Source of the DNA: Latrodectus hesperus
Taxonomy: Eukaryota > Arthropoda > Arachnida > Araneae > Theridiidae
Direction of reading: 5' to 3'
Length of the DNA: 64,000 bases
Assembly: GCA_037975125.1 (NCBI GenBank)
Contig: CM075862.1
Span: 17,477,283-17,541,282, forward strand
The notes below the pieces were generated by a model. It was not told the DNA's origin. It did not search any database and saw nothing but the letters and a program-made list of their open reading frames with translations. This document shows positions 34,831 to 46,900 of the stretch, piece by piece (position 1 is the first letter of the stretch; each line of letters starts with the position of its first letter). Made by a program: the position numbers and the translations under genes.

Positions 34831-35640
34831 AAGGTTCCACGTGCTTCCTGTTTGATTCTGCGGTGAGAAATGTAGACAATAACTATGTCTTTCGATAAAT
34901 GTGTCAAATTGGCGTGCTTGTTAACGTATATTTTTTTGTCAGAACTTTTTAGAAAATGGCAATTACACTAGTACATATAATTTTCATGTGATTCTCGAAA
35001 ATCATTGTATCATTTCACATGGTGATTTTTCCAATATCATAAAAATGTACTGTTTTATCGAGCGAAGTTTGATTTGTATAACTCAATATATTGAACTAAA
35101 TTATACTGAGTATTGTCCTTCTTGGAAGAAATTATCATCAGAGCTTTCACGGAAACATTAATCGTTTTCTATGCTCTTTAAATATAGGTTTATTTTTTGA
35201 AAAAATTTTGTATAATAGGTGGACCATATAGTTAATAAGTATTATATTTGTGGGTTTGAAAAGTGTTTATTAAAATATCATTGTACTTACATTACATATT
35301 AAATAATATATTTTGTGTTTATTTTTCTTGCTTTATTTTTGTGAGAATAAAATTTAAAACATTTATATTATTTTCACCCATGTGAGCATAAATTACCACT
35401 ATTACATTTTCAATTAATTTTTCCTCACAAGTTGTAGAGAAGTCTTTTCTCAAAACTTATACTATTACTTTATACTGTGTGTTATATTGCAAAAAAAATC
35501 AAAAAGCTTGATACTAAATTTATAGGAAAACTAATGTGAAATAGTTAACATTCTGACTTTCAGTTCAGAAATTATTTCAATTCTCGTCTTGGGTATAGAT
35601 GTTTTTAAAGATCACGAGTTCCTTTTAAACTGTAAGTTCA
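34831..35640. other. AT-rich, possible 3' UTR
   Basis: It follows the candidate terminal exon and holds no other frame. It may be the untranslated region up to the AATAAA at 35346 and then intergenic DNA. Confidence 0.35.
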
Positions 35641-35656
35641 AATCGATCTAGCCCTG

Positions 35657-35830
35657 GTTTGTTTGTCGCTCAACGGTCATTTTTTGCACACGAGGGCTAA
35701 TTAGATCGAGACCCTACGGTTTAAAATGGATTCCGAACCACTACAAACATCCATACCCAAGGTGGGACTCGAACCCACGAACTGTTGAACAGACGGCAAG
35801 AGCGCTAACCATTCGGCTGCCAGCTCGGCT
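35657..35830 (-). mobile_element. tRNA-derived SINE, family A, full copy
   Basis: Same family as 5139-5304. On the minus strand the head has GCAGCCGAATGGTTAGCGC and the box B GGTTCGAGTCCC, then the body through TGACCGTTGAGCGACAAAC. A 13-bp imperfect target duplication, CGATCTAGCCCTG and CGATATAGCCCTG, flanks it (35644-35656 and 35831-35843). Confidence 0.88.
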
Positions 35831-35843
35831 CGATATAGCCCTG

Positions 35844-37489
35844 ATGTACAAAAATATATTTAAAACTTTCGCTTTTTCTAAAATTAGAACCGACATTTTT
35901 AAATTTATTTTTTGTGTCTTTCACTTTTATAAATAAATACCACAACCATTAAAATTCAGTAATACGTAAAATATACCTAAACTGAACAAGTATAACACTT
36001 TAAATATTATTTAAAAGCATTAATCCAATCCGATGTATAAGATATGAGAGTTGTTCTGAATTAAATTGTTATGTTTTCTACATAGGAAAATAAACTAAAC
36101 AAGCATTTAGGAATTATCTTTGTTTACCTTAATTGATAAAAGCAGCGAAGAGAAAAAGTAAATGTTGAAGCTTTTTCAGTGTCGTAGAAGAGAAGAATGA
36201 ATAGTGTTTTTGATCCCGACGTTTACATATCAAACAGAAATGTAGTGCCTATTTGCATATCCCCTACATCTTCAGCATACAAACGTAATTTTTCTTTCAG
36301 TTACAGGTTAGAAAATACTTTTTATTCATTTAGAACCTTTCCCTAATTTTTCAGTTAAATAAGGTGAACCTAAAATGTCAAATTTTTTTTTATTAACAAA
36401 TTGATATTCTTAACAATTGATTTTTAAGAAATAGAAATGTAAGCTTTCCAATTATAAATTAACATAGCTTACTATATTAAAATTCCATCAAATATTATAG
36501 AAATGAATCTTGTACATTTTTCTTATTAATTTGAATACATTTCTTTGAAAATAGATTTTTAATACCTTACAGTTAAGAAATTTTTAATCATACATATAGA
36601 ATTAAAAACTCGCTTAATTCTTTGAAACAACGCCTGTGTCATATTGATTAATTTTCTGACAGAAAAAAATTTTTTTCAATATATCATAACTCTAAAATGA
36701 TACCAAAAACATTGAAAATATTTGTGTAGTATCTAAATTTTATCGCGAAATTTTATTCTCTTTTCAATTTTCTTTTAATTCAGCTTAGAGATTCAGCCTC
36801 AATTTTGATACTTTTTGATATTGCATGTTTTATGTGTTACCCAATTCTTTAAAAATTTAAAAATACATTATTTTTCATTAATTATAAATAGAAAATTAAA
36901 CGTTTATTTAAAAAACTGCAAATTAAAACTCAGTATGATCATTATGGATTATACTTCTACATATGAATTTATTCAAATAGAAAAATAAGCTTATTCCAAA
37001 TCCCTACTAAATTAATTCAGCATACGGAAACATATATGAGTATGTGTGTGAGTTGGTTGGTTGCACACAAGTTGTTAATGATACTTTCCATTGAGTTCTT
37101 CCATAAGTAAAATTTGTGGGAGTGATAATTCGAATTATTGCTATAACAAAGTTTTTCTTGAAAATAATATTTGTTAAATTACTGTGCTTCACAGTTAAAT
37201 GTGTACTATTGAGTTGTAGCCTTTTTTTTAATTTTCAGGTTATTTCACAATTTTTGTACGTGAGGCTTTTATTGTAAAATTAATTACAGCGTTTTTCTAA
37301 CATAAAAAAAAACATGATTTTGTCATTGCACAGTTTCCATATCTACCAGTCACGTCGTAACAGGAATGATAAAGTTTCTGTTTGCAATGTTTGTTATCAC
37401 TTGGGAATTTTTTTAAACGAGATGTTCACTTACATTGCAATAATTTTTGGATGATACAAGGACACACCACGGTACTTCCCCACAAGTAC
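35844..37489. other. AT-rich intergenic spacer
   Basis: No coding or repeat structure recognised. Short open frames here have AT-driven composition and no motif. Confidence 0.6.
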
Positions 37490-38420
37490 CAAAGGTAAGG
37501 GGAGTTAAGGAAGTCTTACACTAAATTTGACGCGTCGTCTAGATCAAGTCACTTTATAGTTGCTGCTCGCTGAAGTTTTGCTGGAGCTGAAGATTCATTC
37601 ATTGATTGCTCCGAAGATAGTGCTTCCGGTATGGATTTAGAATCACTGAGCTTTGAGTGATGTTGATAATCAGCTGGGATGAACGCATGCTTGATGCTAT
37701 CAATATCGATTACGGAGCTCATCCCTTTAATGTTGATGGAAATATTCTTAGGAGTTCTTGTAAGCACCAAAGGAAGCATCATAAGCTCGCTGAAGAGGTT
37801 TTTTAATGCAGCCTCAACCAACAAATACATTAAAACAGGATTTTAAAGTTGGGTGAATAAAAGCTTTCTATATTTGGTGGGACGAAACTTATTGTGCAGA
37901 CAACACTCACTTCGCCTCCTCAATCTTTGGACAAACTTCTCTTGTTCAGCGGTAGTTTCTTTTGATGGTGCTATCATTTCTTCCTGTTCATTCATAACCT
38001 TTTCTGAGAATGGTGACATAGTCGAATTCTGAAATTGTGCACTGCAAATCTTTGAAGGTTGAACGTATTCCAAGGAGGTCTAAAAATTTGGGAAAACGAA
38101 GATATGTTATGGCTTGTTCTAGGCTACGATGAAACCGTTCTACCATTCCATCACTACTTGGATGGTAATTCGTATGTGCTTAGCTCCAAGTATTTTTCGC
38201 GAAGTTGAGAAAAGTAAAGACTGGAATCCGATACCATGATCATATGCAATTGCTAATGATTTGCCAAACCGGCTGATCCTCTGGTCAACAAAAGTTTGTG
38301 CATAAGTTTCAACTGTGAAGTCTGTAATCGGAATAACCTCTGGCAATCTAGAAATTCCATTGATACTAATATGTAGATATCAGTATAGATTTGATGGAGA
38401 TAATGAATGAGAAGGAATTT
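37490..38420 (-). pseudogene. Ty3/Gypsy pol relic: integrase core to C-terminus
   Basis: Minus-strand frames give, in order, an integrase core remnant (TDIYILVS, then VDQRISRFGKSLAIAYDHG, then FQSLLFSTSRKILGAKHIR), a linker, a C-terminal Gypsy-like block (SSVIDIDSIKHAFIPAD, near 37690-37740) and an SRRRVKFSVRL tail near 37520-37550. The second catalytic Asp region is altered (AYDHGIGF) and stops intervene. No reverse transcriptase or LTR is attached. It is unrelated in order to the element at 24999. Confidence 0.7.
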
Positions 38421-38444
38421 TCCAGCCGCAAAATCCAAAACAAA

Positions 38445-40350
38445 GGCATGGCATAATGAGTCATTGCTTTGGATTTTCCCGAGTTCATCACAACCCAAGT
38501 GGAGAACTTTTCGAGTTAAATGGAGAAATAAACTCTTTTCCTCAGCCACCTCCTTTTGGGAAGTTCCTCAGTTATCTCCTTTTCTGTTCTCTGTGTTTAT
38601 GTCTAACTTTTATGATATCCTTCCTCCCAACATCAAATCATCATGAAACCAGATCATATTTTTCTAATGTACGAATCTGTTAACTTGGTAAAACTCCAAC
38701 TCAAACTAACTTCTTTGCTTGGGATATTGCAAAACTGGTGTCTCTCTCAGGACCCAAAATTGTGTATAGAACCACAAAAAATGTCCTGTGATTAACTTTT
38801 CTTCCAAAAGACAACAAAAACTTAAACTTGCTTATCAACAATCATCCAATTTCCTGGAGTAAGAGTATTCAAACTTTGGGATTGCATTTTTCGCACAATT
38901 TATCCTTCCAACACCATTTTTAAGAAAAGAGAGCAGTGGTATCAAAAACGTTTTAAAAGGTATTGCAGGAAGCAGGTTGAATGTACGTACTGATCATCTT
39001 CAAATCTTGAAGTATTTTATTGTCTCTAGGCTGCTTTACGACTTTCACATATTTCCTTCAGCATGTGCAACGGATGCAAGCCCCTTGAAACTCTATATCA
39101 AGCTGTCCTACGTATTGTTACTGATTATCCTAATTTGACTCTCATACTGATTCTCCTACAAGAAGCAGTAGTAATTTCACTTTATTCCAGACATCAAATG
39201 TTCACCGTAACATTTCACATTAGGAACTCTAGCAAATCATCAATATTCCTTTTTGCCTTTGTTTGGGAGAAGCTGACTTACAATCAAGTTAACTGTAATC
39301 ATCATCTGGCAACCAGAGCCAAATGGTGACTAAACAGCCAAGGTATTAGTGCATTATGCATTATAAAAGCTCTAGCATACTTGTCATAAATGTCAGCTAA
39401 AATTTCTAATTACTGCTCGGGTCTTCTTTTTCTGACAAAATCACATTGCCAAAAGATATAATTTGCATGTTATTTCAGCAGACTTGCGAGTCAATATGAA
39501 AAGAAGACACGTTGATTTTTACTGATTCTTCTAAATAGGGATCTAATAGAGATTTATAATAGCTAATTTTACAAATAGTGTCTTAATAACAGGAAAAATA
39601 AATTTCATAAACTCTATCTTCTTGGCTGAGACCATGACATTATTTATTACAGTATATAAAATCAGCAGTACTCCAAAAAATACGTTATTTCTTTTTCATA
39701 GATATTATTCTTGCGTGTCAACTGTTTCGGCTTGTTCCAAGAGATCACACATTACTATCTAGCTGCTTCTATCACAAATATGTTGCAATCTGTTCAAAAG
39801 TGTCTATTAATACCGTTAGTTTGGGACTCTGGAAGTTTGAATTGCGGGCAATTAAATCACAGAATAAGCAGTAAATATGAATTAATATGTTTTATGATCT
39901 TTTTCTCCTGAGGATCTAGAACAGCACATCAGGAAACTTTTCCTTAAAGAAAGACTCGATCAATTGAAAAATTGAAATTATGAAGCTTTCTCTCCTCTGA
40001 CATGTATTCAGAAAAATCATGAGCTGTTAACGAAATCCAGATTAGAAGACGCATGCCTGGTCAAAGCTAGAACAAGTGTTTCCCCTACCAAATCAGTGTT
40101 ATTTAGATTTAACTTCTGAGATACTGATCGTAGTCAATGCGGCAAATCTGAAAGTATAGATCATATTTTCCTTGACTGCCCTTTAAATGAGGATCTGTAG
40201 AACTAACAACATCAAAGACTGGGAATCGGAGCAATATCGTTCTCTCTCTTTGATATTGGAATTGTTTTTAATATCGGAATATAAAATCCTTACTTGTTGC
40301 AAATTTCTGCGACTATCTGAAAGATTTTAATCTTAATGACATAAAAATTG
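38445..40350 (+). pseudogene. non-LTR retrotransposon relic, RT to C-terminal zinc motif
   Basis: The plus strand reads EVPQLSPFLFSVFMSNFYDI (38560-38625), the GVPQGSPLSP-type motif of non-LTR reverse transcriptase. A thumb-like piece, LQILKYFIVSRLLYDFHIF (about 38998-39055), follows. Near 40140-40190 the C-terminal CGKSESIDHIFLDCP motif appears. Frames break many times and the YADD box is lost. Together these show a decayed element of Jockey/R1-like type. The part between 39130 and 40040 is too decayed to assign. The left end meets the Gypsy relic. Confidence 0.6.
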
Positions 40351-40359
40351 AAACTTTGG

Positions 40360-42138
40360 AACTGTCCCTTTCCTTGAACTGTCCTCTCCTATTTTGTTAG
40401 ACTGACTGCTTTTACTTCAAGACATCTGTCTCTGAGTCTGAGTTGATTAAAAAACTTCAGTCGACTTTTCTTAAGCAATGTCAATTAAATTGATTTGATA
40501 AATCATCTCCAGTTATCTTTAGTGTGAACTACAAGTATCTTAGTGTAGAGCTTCAGAAGTGTTCGCCATAACCTGCTTAATTTATAACTGCAAAATTAAA
40601 TAAATTAGAAGGGGTTATTTATTTCATATTTATTGTTTACTTTAAGTTATTCCTTATAGCTATGATATGTGAATCTTCATTCTAAAAAAATAATTACATT
40701 TTTTACATGTACCCCTCAAGTATCTTTAAGAATGATAGCACTGAAATTACTTTCATTATGACAAGTTATGTTTAAATATTTGCTTTTACGTTGTTAGATC
40801 AAAGAAATAGCTACTTGAATAATACAAAATTACAGAAAATAAAAAAATACAAATGCATAAATAAGAGATGCATTTGTTAGTAATATATTTTCTCAGGATC
40901 CTTTTATAAATACAAAGAACTAAAATTATATTTTTATGGTTACTATTTAAATCTCTGAGGTAAAAAAATTTATCAGGTAACTATGGTAATTTATCTGAGC
41001 AATTATTTAGTATAAATTATAAGAGTATTTTTACACATAAAAACACCAATTCAATTGGAAGAGAAGAATTCACAAGGGAGAAAAACCAATCTTTTAGCAA
41101 ATAAGTGAATAAATCCTTATCATTGCTCTTGCTTCTTAGGATTCGGAGATAATTTGAAATATGCTCGTCGTATTGTGTATATAATGCGCACTCACGCAGT
41201 TATCTTCATGCTAACTATTTTCACGTACTCTTATCATGAATTAGAATCCTAATTTTCGACATAAAATTAATAATACACTTTTAATTTATTGTATTATTTT
41301 AATAGGTCGAATATTATTTTTTATGAGTATAAAAATTTACGCACAAGCTGGAAGAAAATATCCTCTCTCGCATACATTCCATAGAGAAAATTTATCGCAC
41401 AAAATCTGCAAATAAATCGAAATATCTTATGATTTTTAAAATATTTCTTAGAGTTAATATACTCTATCTCACAGTACTTTGGTCAGTGTTTTTTCGTAAA
41501 GATTGATAACTAAAAATTATTGAGAGAGACCACTTATAAGATGCAGTAAACTTCATAATAATACATATTAAAACAAATATTATTTTGGCCTTACTTAGAA
41601 GGCTTCATTGCTTTGTATTACCAAGGGATATTGACTTAAATTAATGTTTTCAAAATTTAAAAAAATGTAGATGTTTACAAATTTACTTCTAAGTTCTTTT
41701 TACATCAACATGGATAAAATTATTGTTCGACAAAATTTGTAACAATACAGGAGTAGTTAATTATTAATTGCTATTCAAAAATAAACAAAATATTCCATCA
41801 TCACCAGTTACATTTCAAATATAAAGGAAATATTACTAGTTACAAAAATTTAATTTGTTCTTATATTAATGAATCTAAATATTATTAATAAGGTAATAAA
41901 AAATTATTTACCGTTAATGGACAAAAAATACAAATGCAGTTAAGAGGCATATTTCTTTTAAATTTTATTGTCAACTTTTGAATGTCTTATAAGATTTTTT
42001 TAATGACAAATTGAATTATACATGCAGTTTAAATTTAAAATTCAATCATCAATGCAATTGCTTTAATTTTAGAGTGAATATTTTTTATAGAAAAAAATCC
42101 CTTAGCTTATGAATTCTACCAATTTCACTTCATTCATT
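40360..42138. other. AT-rich intergenic spacer
   Basis: No gene, tRNA-like sequence or clear repeat pair was recognised here. Confidence 0.6.
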
Positions 42139-42233
42139 GATAGGACAAAATAGTTTTTAAAATTTTTATTCTGTTGTTGTTCCTTATTCCACTTGATCTA
42201 GTACAATCTAGACCAAGTCCAATAGATCGTTCG
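42139..42233 (+). repeat. 95-bp inverted repeat, left arm
   Basis: It starts GATAGGACAAAATAGTTTTT and ends AGATCGTTCG. The reverse complement occurs at 43024-43118 with only a handful of mismatches and the same length. Confidence 0.93.
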
Positions 42234-42779
42234 AAAGTATTATTTTAAAAATTAGTTTCCATGAAAACAATAATTATTGAAATTAATTTCTTGTGAAATA
42301 TGAAATAACTTCTAAAATTGGATTTTAAGCTCCATTTTTTAAATAACAGTAAACAAATATTTAAAAAATTTAAATATTTTAATTATATTTGTACTTTTAA
42401 TATTATAGGATTTCGAAATATGTAATAATAGGATATAATATATAAACGCTTTATTTGCTTAGAATATATTTTATTTATAAAAACTGCATGTGCACAAATT
42501 ATAAAAAGAAAAAATATTTAACAAAGCTAATCAAAATACAGAAAAACGTGTAAATTAAATGTAATCTTTTTGTTAATCAGTTTGATAATAATATAAAAGA
42601 ACAATATTGAATATTATTTAATTCTTGATTTCAAACACAAACATTTCAGATATTTATAATCACACAACTAGTTAAAGATTCTCACACATTCTTACAATAA
42701 ATTTAAGTGAATAATATAAAACTAATTATTCATTTAATCAAAAATTAGTTTTGTGTGAAGAATATAGTTAGAGAATAAA

Positions 42780-43023
42780 AGGACATACTCCCACCCTTAC
42801 ATTCGTTCAGGGTCAGAAAGTGTTCCCTGTGTGCCTCAGGTGTAACTTCCACCAAGTTTCTCCGGACCATCTGCTCTCCTGTCTGGGTTTGGACGGGGCC
42901 ATCGCGAACTTGTTTCTCAAACCGGGGCCGTGTTTCTCTGAGAGAAACAAGTTCGCGACGGCCCCGGTTTGGAGAAGAGAGATCTTTTTGAAAACCCTGC
43001 GCTGGTTCGGGACTTCCTATGGG
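42780..43023 (-). mobile_element. GC-rich retroelement-like fragment
   Basis: About 240 bp with a base composition quite unlike its neighbours. The minus strand is open (within 42745-43080), with a Pro/Arg/Glu-rich translation that includes NRGRRELVSLRETRPRFEKQ. It ends near a GGGTGGGAGTATG run that recalls the 3' end of LTR elements. I infer a fragment of a retroelement polyprotein end; no domain is recognised and a captured exon is possible. Confidence 0.35.
42895..42970. repeat. overlapping palindromes in the GC-rich patch
   Basis: A 24-bp arm (42895-42918) pairs with 42942-42965 with one mismatch. A perfect 12-bp arm AAACCGGGGCCG (42919-42930) pairs with 42959-42970. An 8-bp hairpin TGTTTCTC/GAGAAACA with a 3-nt loop occupies 42931-42949. 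These structures overlap and exclude one another. Confidence 0.92.
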
Positions 43024-43118
43024 CGAACGATCTACTGGACTTGGTCTAGATTGTACTAGATGAAGTGGAATATGGAACAACAGAAGAATAAAAATTTTAA
43101 AAACTATTTTGTCCTATC
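43024..43118 (-). repeat. 95-bp inverted repeat, right arm
   Basis: Inverted copy of 42139-42233, about 790 bp away. Only this arm continues inward into the GC-rich fragment. Confidence 0.93.
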
Positions 43119-43671
43119 TATTATATTGCTGTATGTAAAAAACTAAGATTAGCAGAGTATATTTTTTACAATTTAATAATGAAATAACTTACTTAAAGAT
43201 GCATTATTTATGCATATTTTTAGATAATGCAAAATGTAATTTAAGTTGAGAATTATCGATATTATTTGATTTCTATTTTGTGTTGTTTCTTCCTTCTTTA
43301 AGAAAATAAATTAAGTAGTAAATGATACTCCGAGTTTATATTCCATTAATTAAAACATGAGTTTCAAATATCAATTTAATATATTAATACAATTAATACT
43401 AATTAAATACAATTAGTTAATATAGTGTTACAAATTCATTAAAAACTAGAAAATTACCAAAAATGTTTGTAATTTTTAAATATTTTTTTTGGAATTTTTC
43501 AGTATATGAAATATTTTTAATAAATTTAATATTAAATAGGAATAATACATTCCCTAACATAATTACGCCTAATGATTTTAACAGAGCTGATAATGTTTGA
43601 TGAAGTATGATTTCTATATTATAAGTAACTACATGAAGTCCATAGTGTTTCTAGGTAACTAATAACTGTCA
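43119..43671. other. AT-rich spacer
   Basis: Nothing recognisable was seen. Confidence 0.55.
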
Positions 43672-43906
43672 CTAGGTGGTACAGTTTTTGTTGCACTCAA
43701 AATAATTGCAGGAGCGTATATAATTTGGCCAATCATCAACAACAAAGTTTGTTAGGCAGCAGCAACTGATTTTATTTTGTTCCTCTTCGCTTTGCATTTG
43801 TATAACAGGTTGATTTTTAAGGAAAGGTGTAGAGAATTTTCTTCGTTTTTGATGTGCATTTATCAATTGTCTTGCGATGTGAATAAATGTTTCCATAATG
43901 CCTGAA
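43672..43906 (-). CDS. candidate small cysteine-rich coding exon
   Basis: On the minus strand TTTGCATTTCAG, a plausible splice acceptor, is followed after 9 nt by an ATG (43896) and 74 codons to a stop at 43672. The sequence is less AT-rich than its surroundings. The C-terminal third has six cysteines (SCCCLTN, then RSCNYFECNKNC). No signal peptide is visible at this Met, and no family is recognised. It could be the last exon of a split gene or a chance frame. Confidence 0.35.
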
Positions 43907-46900
43907 ATGCAAATTACTCATAGGAAATGGCTGATTCTATCTAATAAAAATTATTTAAAATTTTTGTATAAACAAATATAAGTTATATAAATAATTATTA
44001 TATTAAAATATTTCTATGTAACAAATGAATATATTTTATTTTCTCTTTATATATTTATCACAAAAATAACCACACTCAAAAATTTCAAATCTCTTTACGT
44101 ATTATTATACACATTCTCACTTTTCATCCAAAATATGTAAATGAAGCACATTAAATTTATTACTAAACAGAAGTAAAATACATTGAAACGCCTATTGTTT
44201 ACGTATTTGCAGTTGAGAAATTTTCCTCTGTTTTAAACAATAACTCATTTATACAATTATACATCGCATCAGTTACATATATGATACATTTATTTATTAT
44301 GAACATACATACACATAAAACTGTTTCATTTAATGCAAATAGTTTTCCGAATTTATTAATGCGTAACATTTTTACATATAACAGCACCCAGTGTGTTACT
44401 ATGTATGTCAAGTTATTCTTGAAATATATAGAACATTAAAATGAAGAAATTTTGAAACAAATAATGTTACTTTCATTCAAAATGAATAACAATTTTAATA
44501 AAAGTAATTCTTTTAAATAAGAAACACTTGTTCCATAATAGAAAGATTACACTTTATTCCATAGCAATTAAATATTTAGATAATTGAATTGTTGTACTTT
44601 GAGTAATAACTTTTTCATAATATCGAAATAAAAATAAATAAAGATTTATTTATTATAAATACACATTATAATACATAGTCGAAAAAATAACTTTTATAAA
44701 TAGCTTTTACTTATCAATTACTTTTTGTGATTGCGTTTTTAGTTTGATCACAATGAATAAATATTTCCTTTTATATTCTCATTTAAAAATTAAATTTCTT
44801 GCAAAAACTAAAACTCTATTTCTAAATATGCTAAAAAATGATTCTGCTGAAAATCTTCACTCTTAAGAGAAAAAGGGTTTTCATTACACTTTTATTTCTG
44901 ATATTGTTTGATTAATGAAGGAAAATATAATCTAGCAATATTTCATAATGCTGTTATAAAATCAATCACTTGCGTAATGCCTATTATCTAATGAAGTAGA
45001 TATGTCGAGAAATTTTTAAATTAAGTATGTTATTCTTTATAGAAATATTATATAAGTATCAGTCAGAATATTTCAAATGAGAAAAGCATTAAGGTCACCA
45101 CACACAAAAGACCGATTTTTTCCTGTTTTTAATGGAAAAAAAAAAAAATTGCCATCGTCGATAGAAAGTATAGATAATGCTTTCTAGATAGAATTATAGA
45201 TTGAGCATGATTTTATTTTTGTTTTCCTGTATTCAATAGATTTATGATAAAAATGAAAGATTTTCGCTAGTTTTAAAAAGTATGCAAGATTCCACAAATT
45301 TCGTAAAATCAGGAAGAAGTCTTTATTTGTTGTATAGTAACAACATAGTTACTGTCGACCCTTTTTTTCTCAGAAATTAGGAATTCTAAGAAAATTTTAA
45401 ATAGAAAACATTTTTTTCTTTCATATCAAAACTTTTAAGTTTCTTGCAAATAATTGTGAGTGCAATTTTAGCACAATGCACACACATTTCAAGTAATTAA
45501 CATCTTGTAACTTAATAAAAATTTAATGCTTTTTTGTGAAATGAAAGCGAACACATGACATCATAATCAGTTAAATGCTCCCTTCTTATCTGAAAAGAAG
45601 TTTCTAGAAAAAAATGACAATTTAAATCTCAATGTTGTCCCTTACTCTCAATTCAATCGTAAAAACAGTTTTAGTGATTGCCATTTGCAATATGTTCGAA
45701 AGTGTCTCATCGATTCTATAAAATATAGTGCAATTTTTACGTCAAATGCCCCAATTGCACCCACTTTGACCATTACCTGAATTGAATATTACTGTATGGT
45801 TATTGATTTGTTTTGTATTGTCCTCTGCTAGATCAACAATAAAATATTTCTCTAATTATCGCTTGTAAGCAGGGTTTCTTGAGAGAATCTAAAATAGATT
45901 GCACTGATTGATTATTGAATCCAATTCTACTGCATGCTTACTTGCCTCTGCTTACAAGATAAATCCATAATTTCTTTGCGTTATAAAATGTAGGGAAGGC
46001 TTAAGAATTACTATGATTATTTGACTGTTGCGAAAGATTTTGAGTGTCAGGCTGAGACACTAAAAAATTTCTCCAAAACATTGTGGCGGAAATGCAGTGA
46101 TTCCACTTAAAAAATTTAGATTGAATAATGAAAGATCTATCTGGAATTCATTTTAAGGATATACCAAAACAGCATTCCTTAACATAAGGAGCGCGAGAGG
46201 ATTGCAATATTTCTGTTGCAAGAGAATATTAACCAGTTATTATCGAAAAGTCATTATTTAAATATTCAAAACTTGAAAATTTCTTATTACATTTTATAAA
46301 ATCTCATTTTAGTAAGAAAAAATTATCTAACCATAATACAAAGTATATGCACTCAACAGAAAAATTATACTGGAGTAACATAGAAATATAAAACCTTTGT
46401 AAGAATTGCAAATCCTGCAAGTCATGTTAAATTTGAGTTCACTATAAATACATATTTTCCGAAAAAATATCAAATCTGAAGAAATGGATTAATGTCTAAT
46501 CCTGTAGTTTGAAAAAAAAAAAATTTGTAAATAATTTCCCTTTTAGAATGCAATCTTGAATGAACTTTTTTATTCGGGATTAGTTTCTTAAAAAAAACTA
46601 TTTTATTAAAAATCCTAGTTATTTTATAAAATATTCACACTATAAGAAACGTAAGAATTAATTATACAGCTATATATATGTGTGTTTATAAATTTAAATG
46701 TAATTAACTTCATAAAAATATATTATTTCTAAAGAGTTTATATGTAATTAGTTTATAGTTTAAAAGTATAAAGCTTGAAACACCATTTTAAAATCGATGT
46801 TAATTAAGAAATTTAATAATTTTTTTTATAAATATGTTGAATAAAATCATAACTGAAATATTTCTTTTACATTTTTTAATGTTGAATAAATTTTGAAATA

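Noticed and set aside
38253..38549. Minus-strand 98-codon frame beginning MAEEKSLFLHL
   Set aside because: Its first half is the antisense of the plus-strand reverse-transcriptase relic; only the later part overlaps the Gypsy integrase relic.
44199..44411. Minus-strand 70-codon frame upstream of the cysteine-rich candidate exon
   Set aside because: AT-rich composition, no splice-site support and no motif; not convincing as an upstream exon.
45856..45962. Short inverted repeat (arms about 15 bp) that might mark a tiny MITE
   Set aside because: No flanking duplication and one indel between the arms; within chance for AT-rich DNA of this length.
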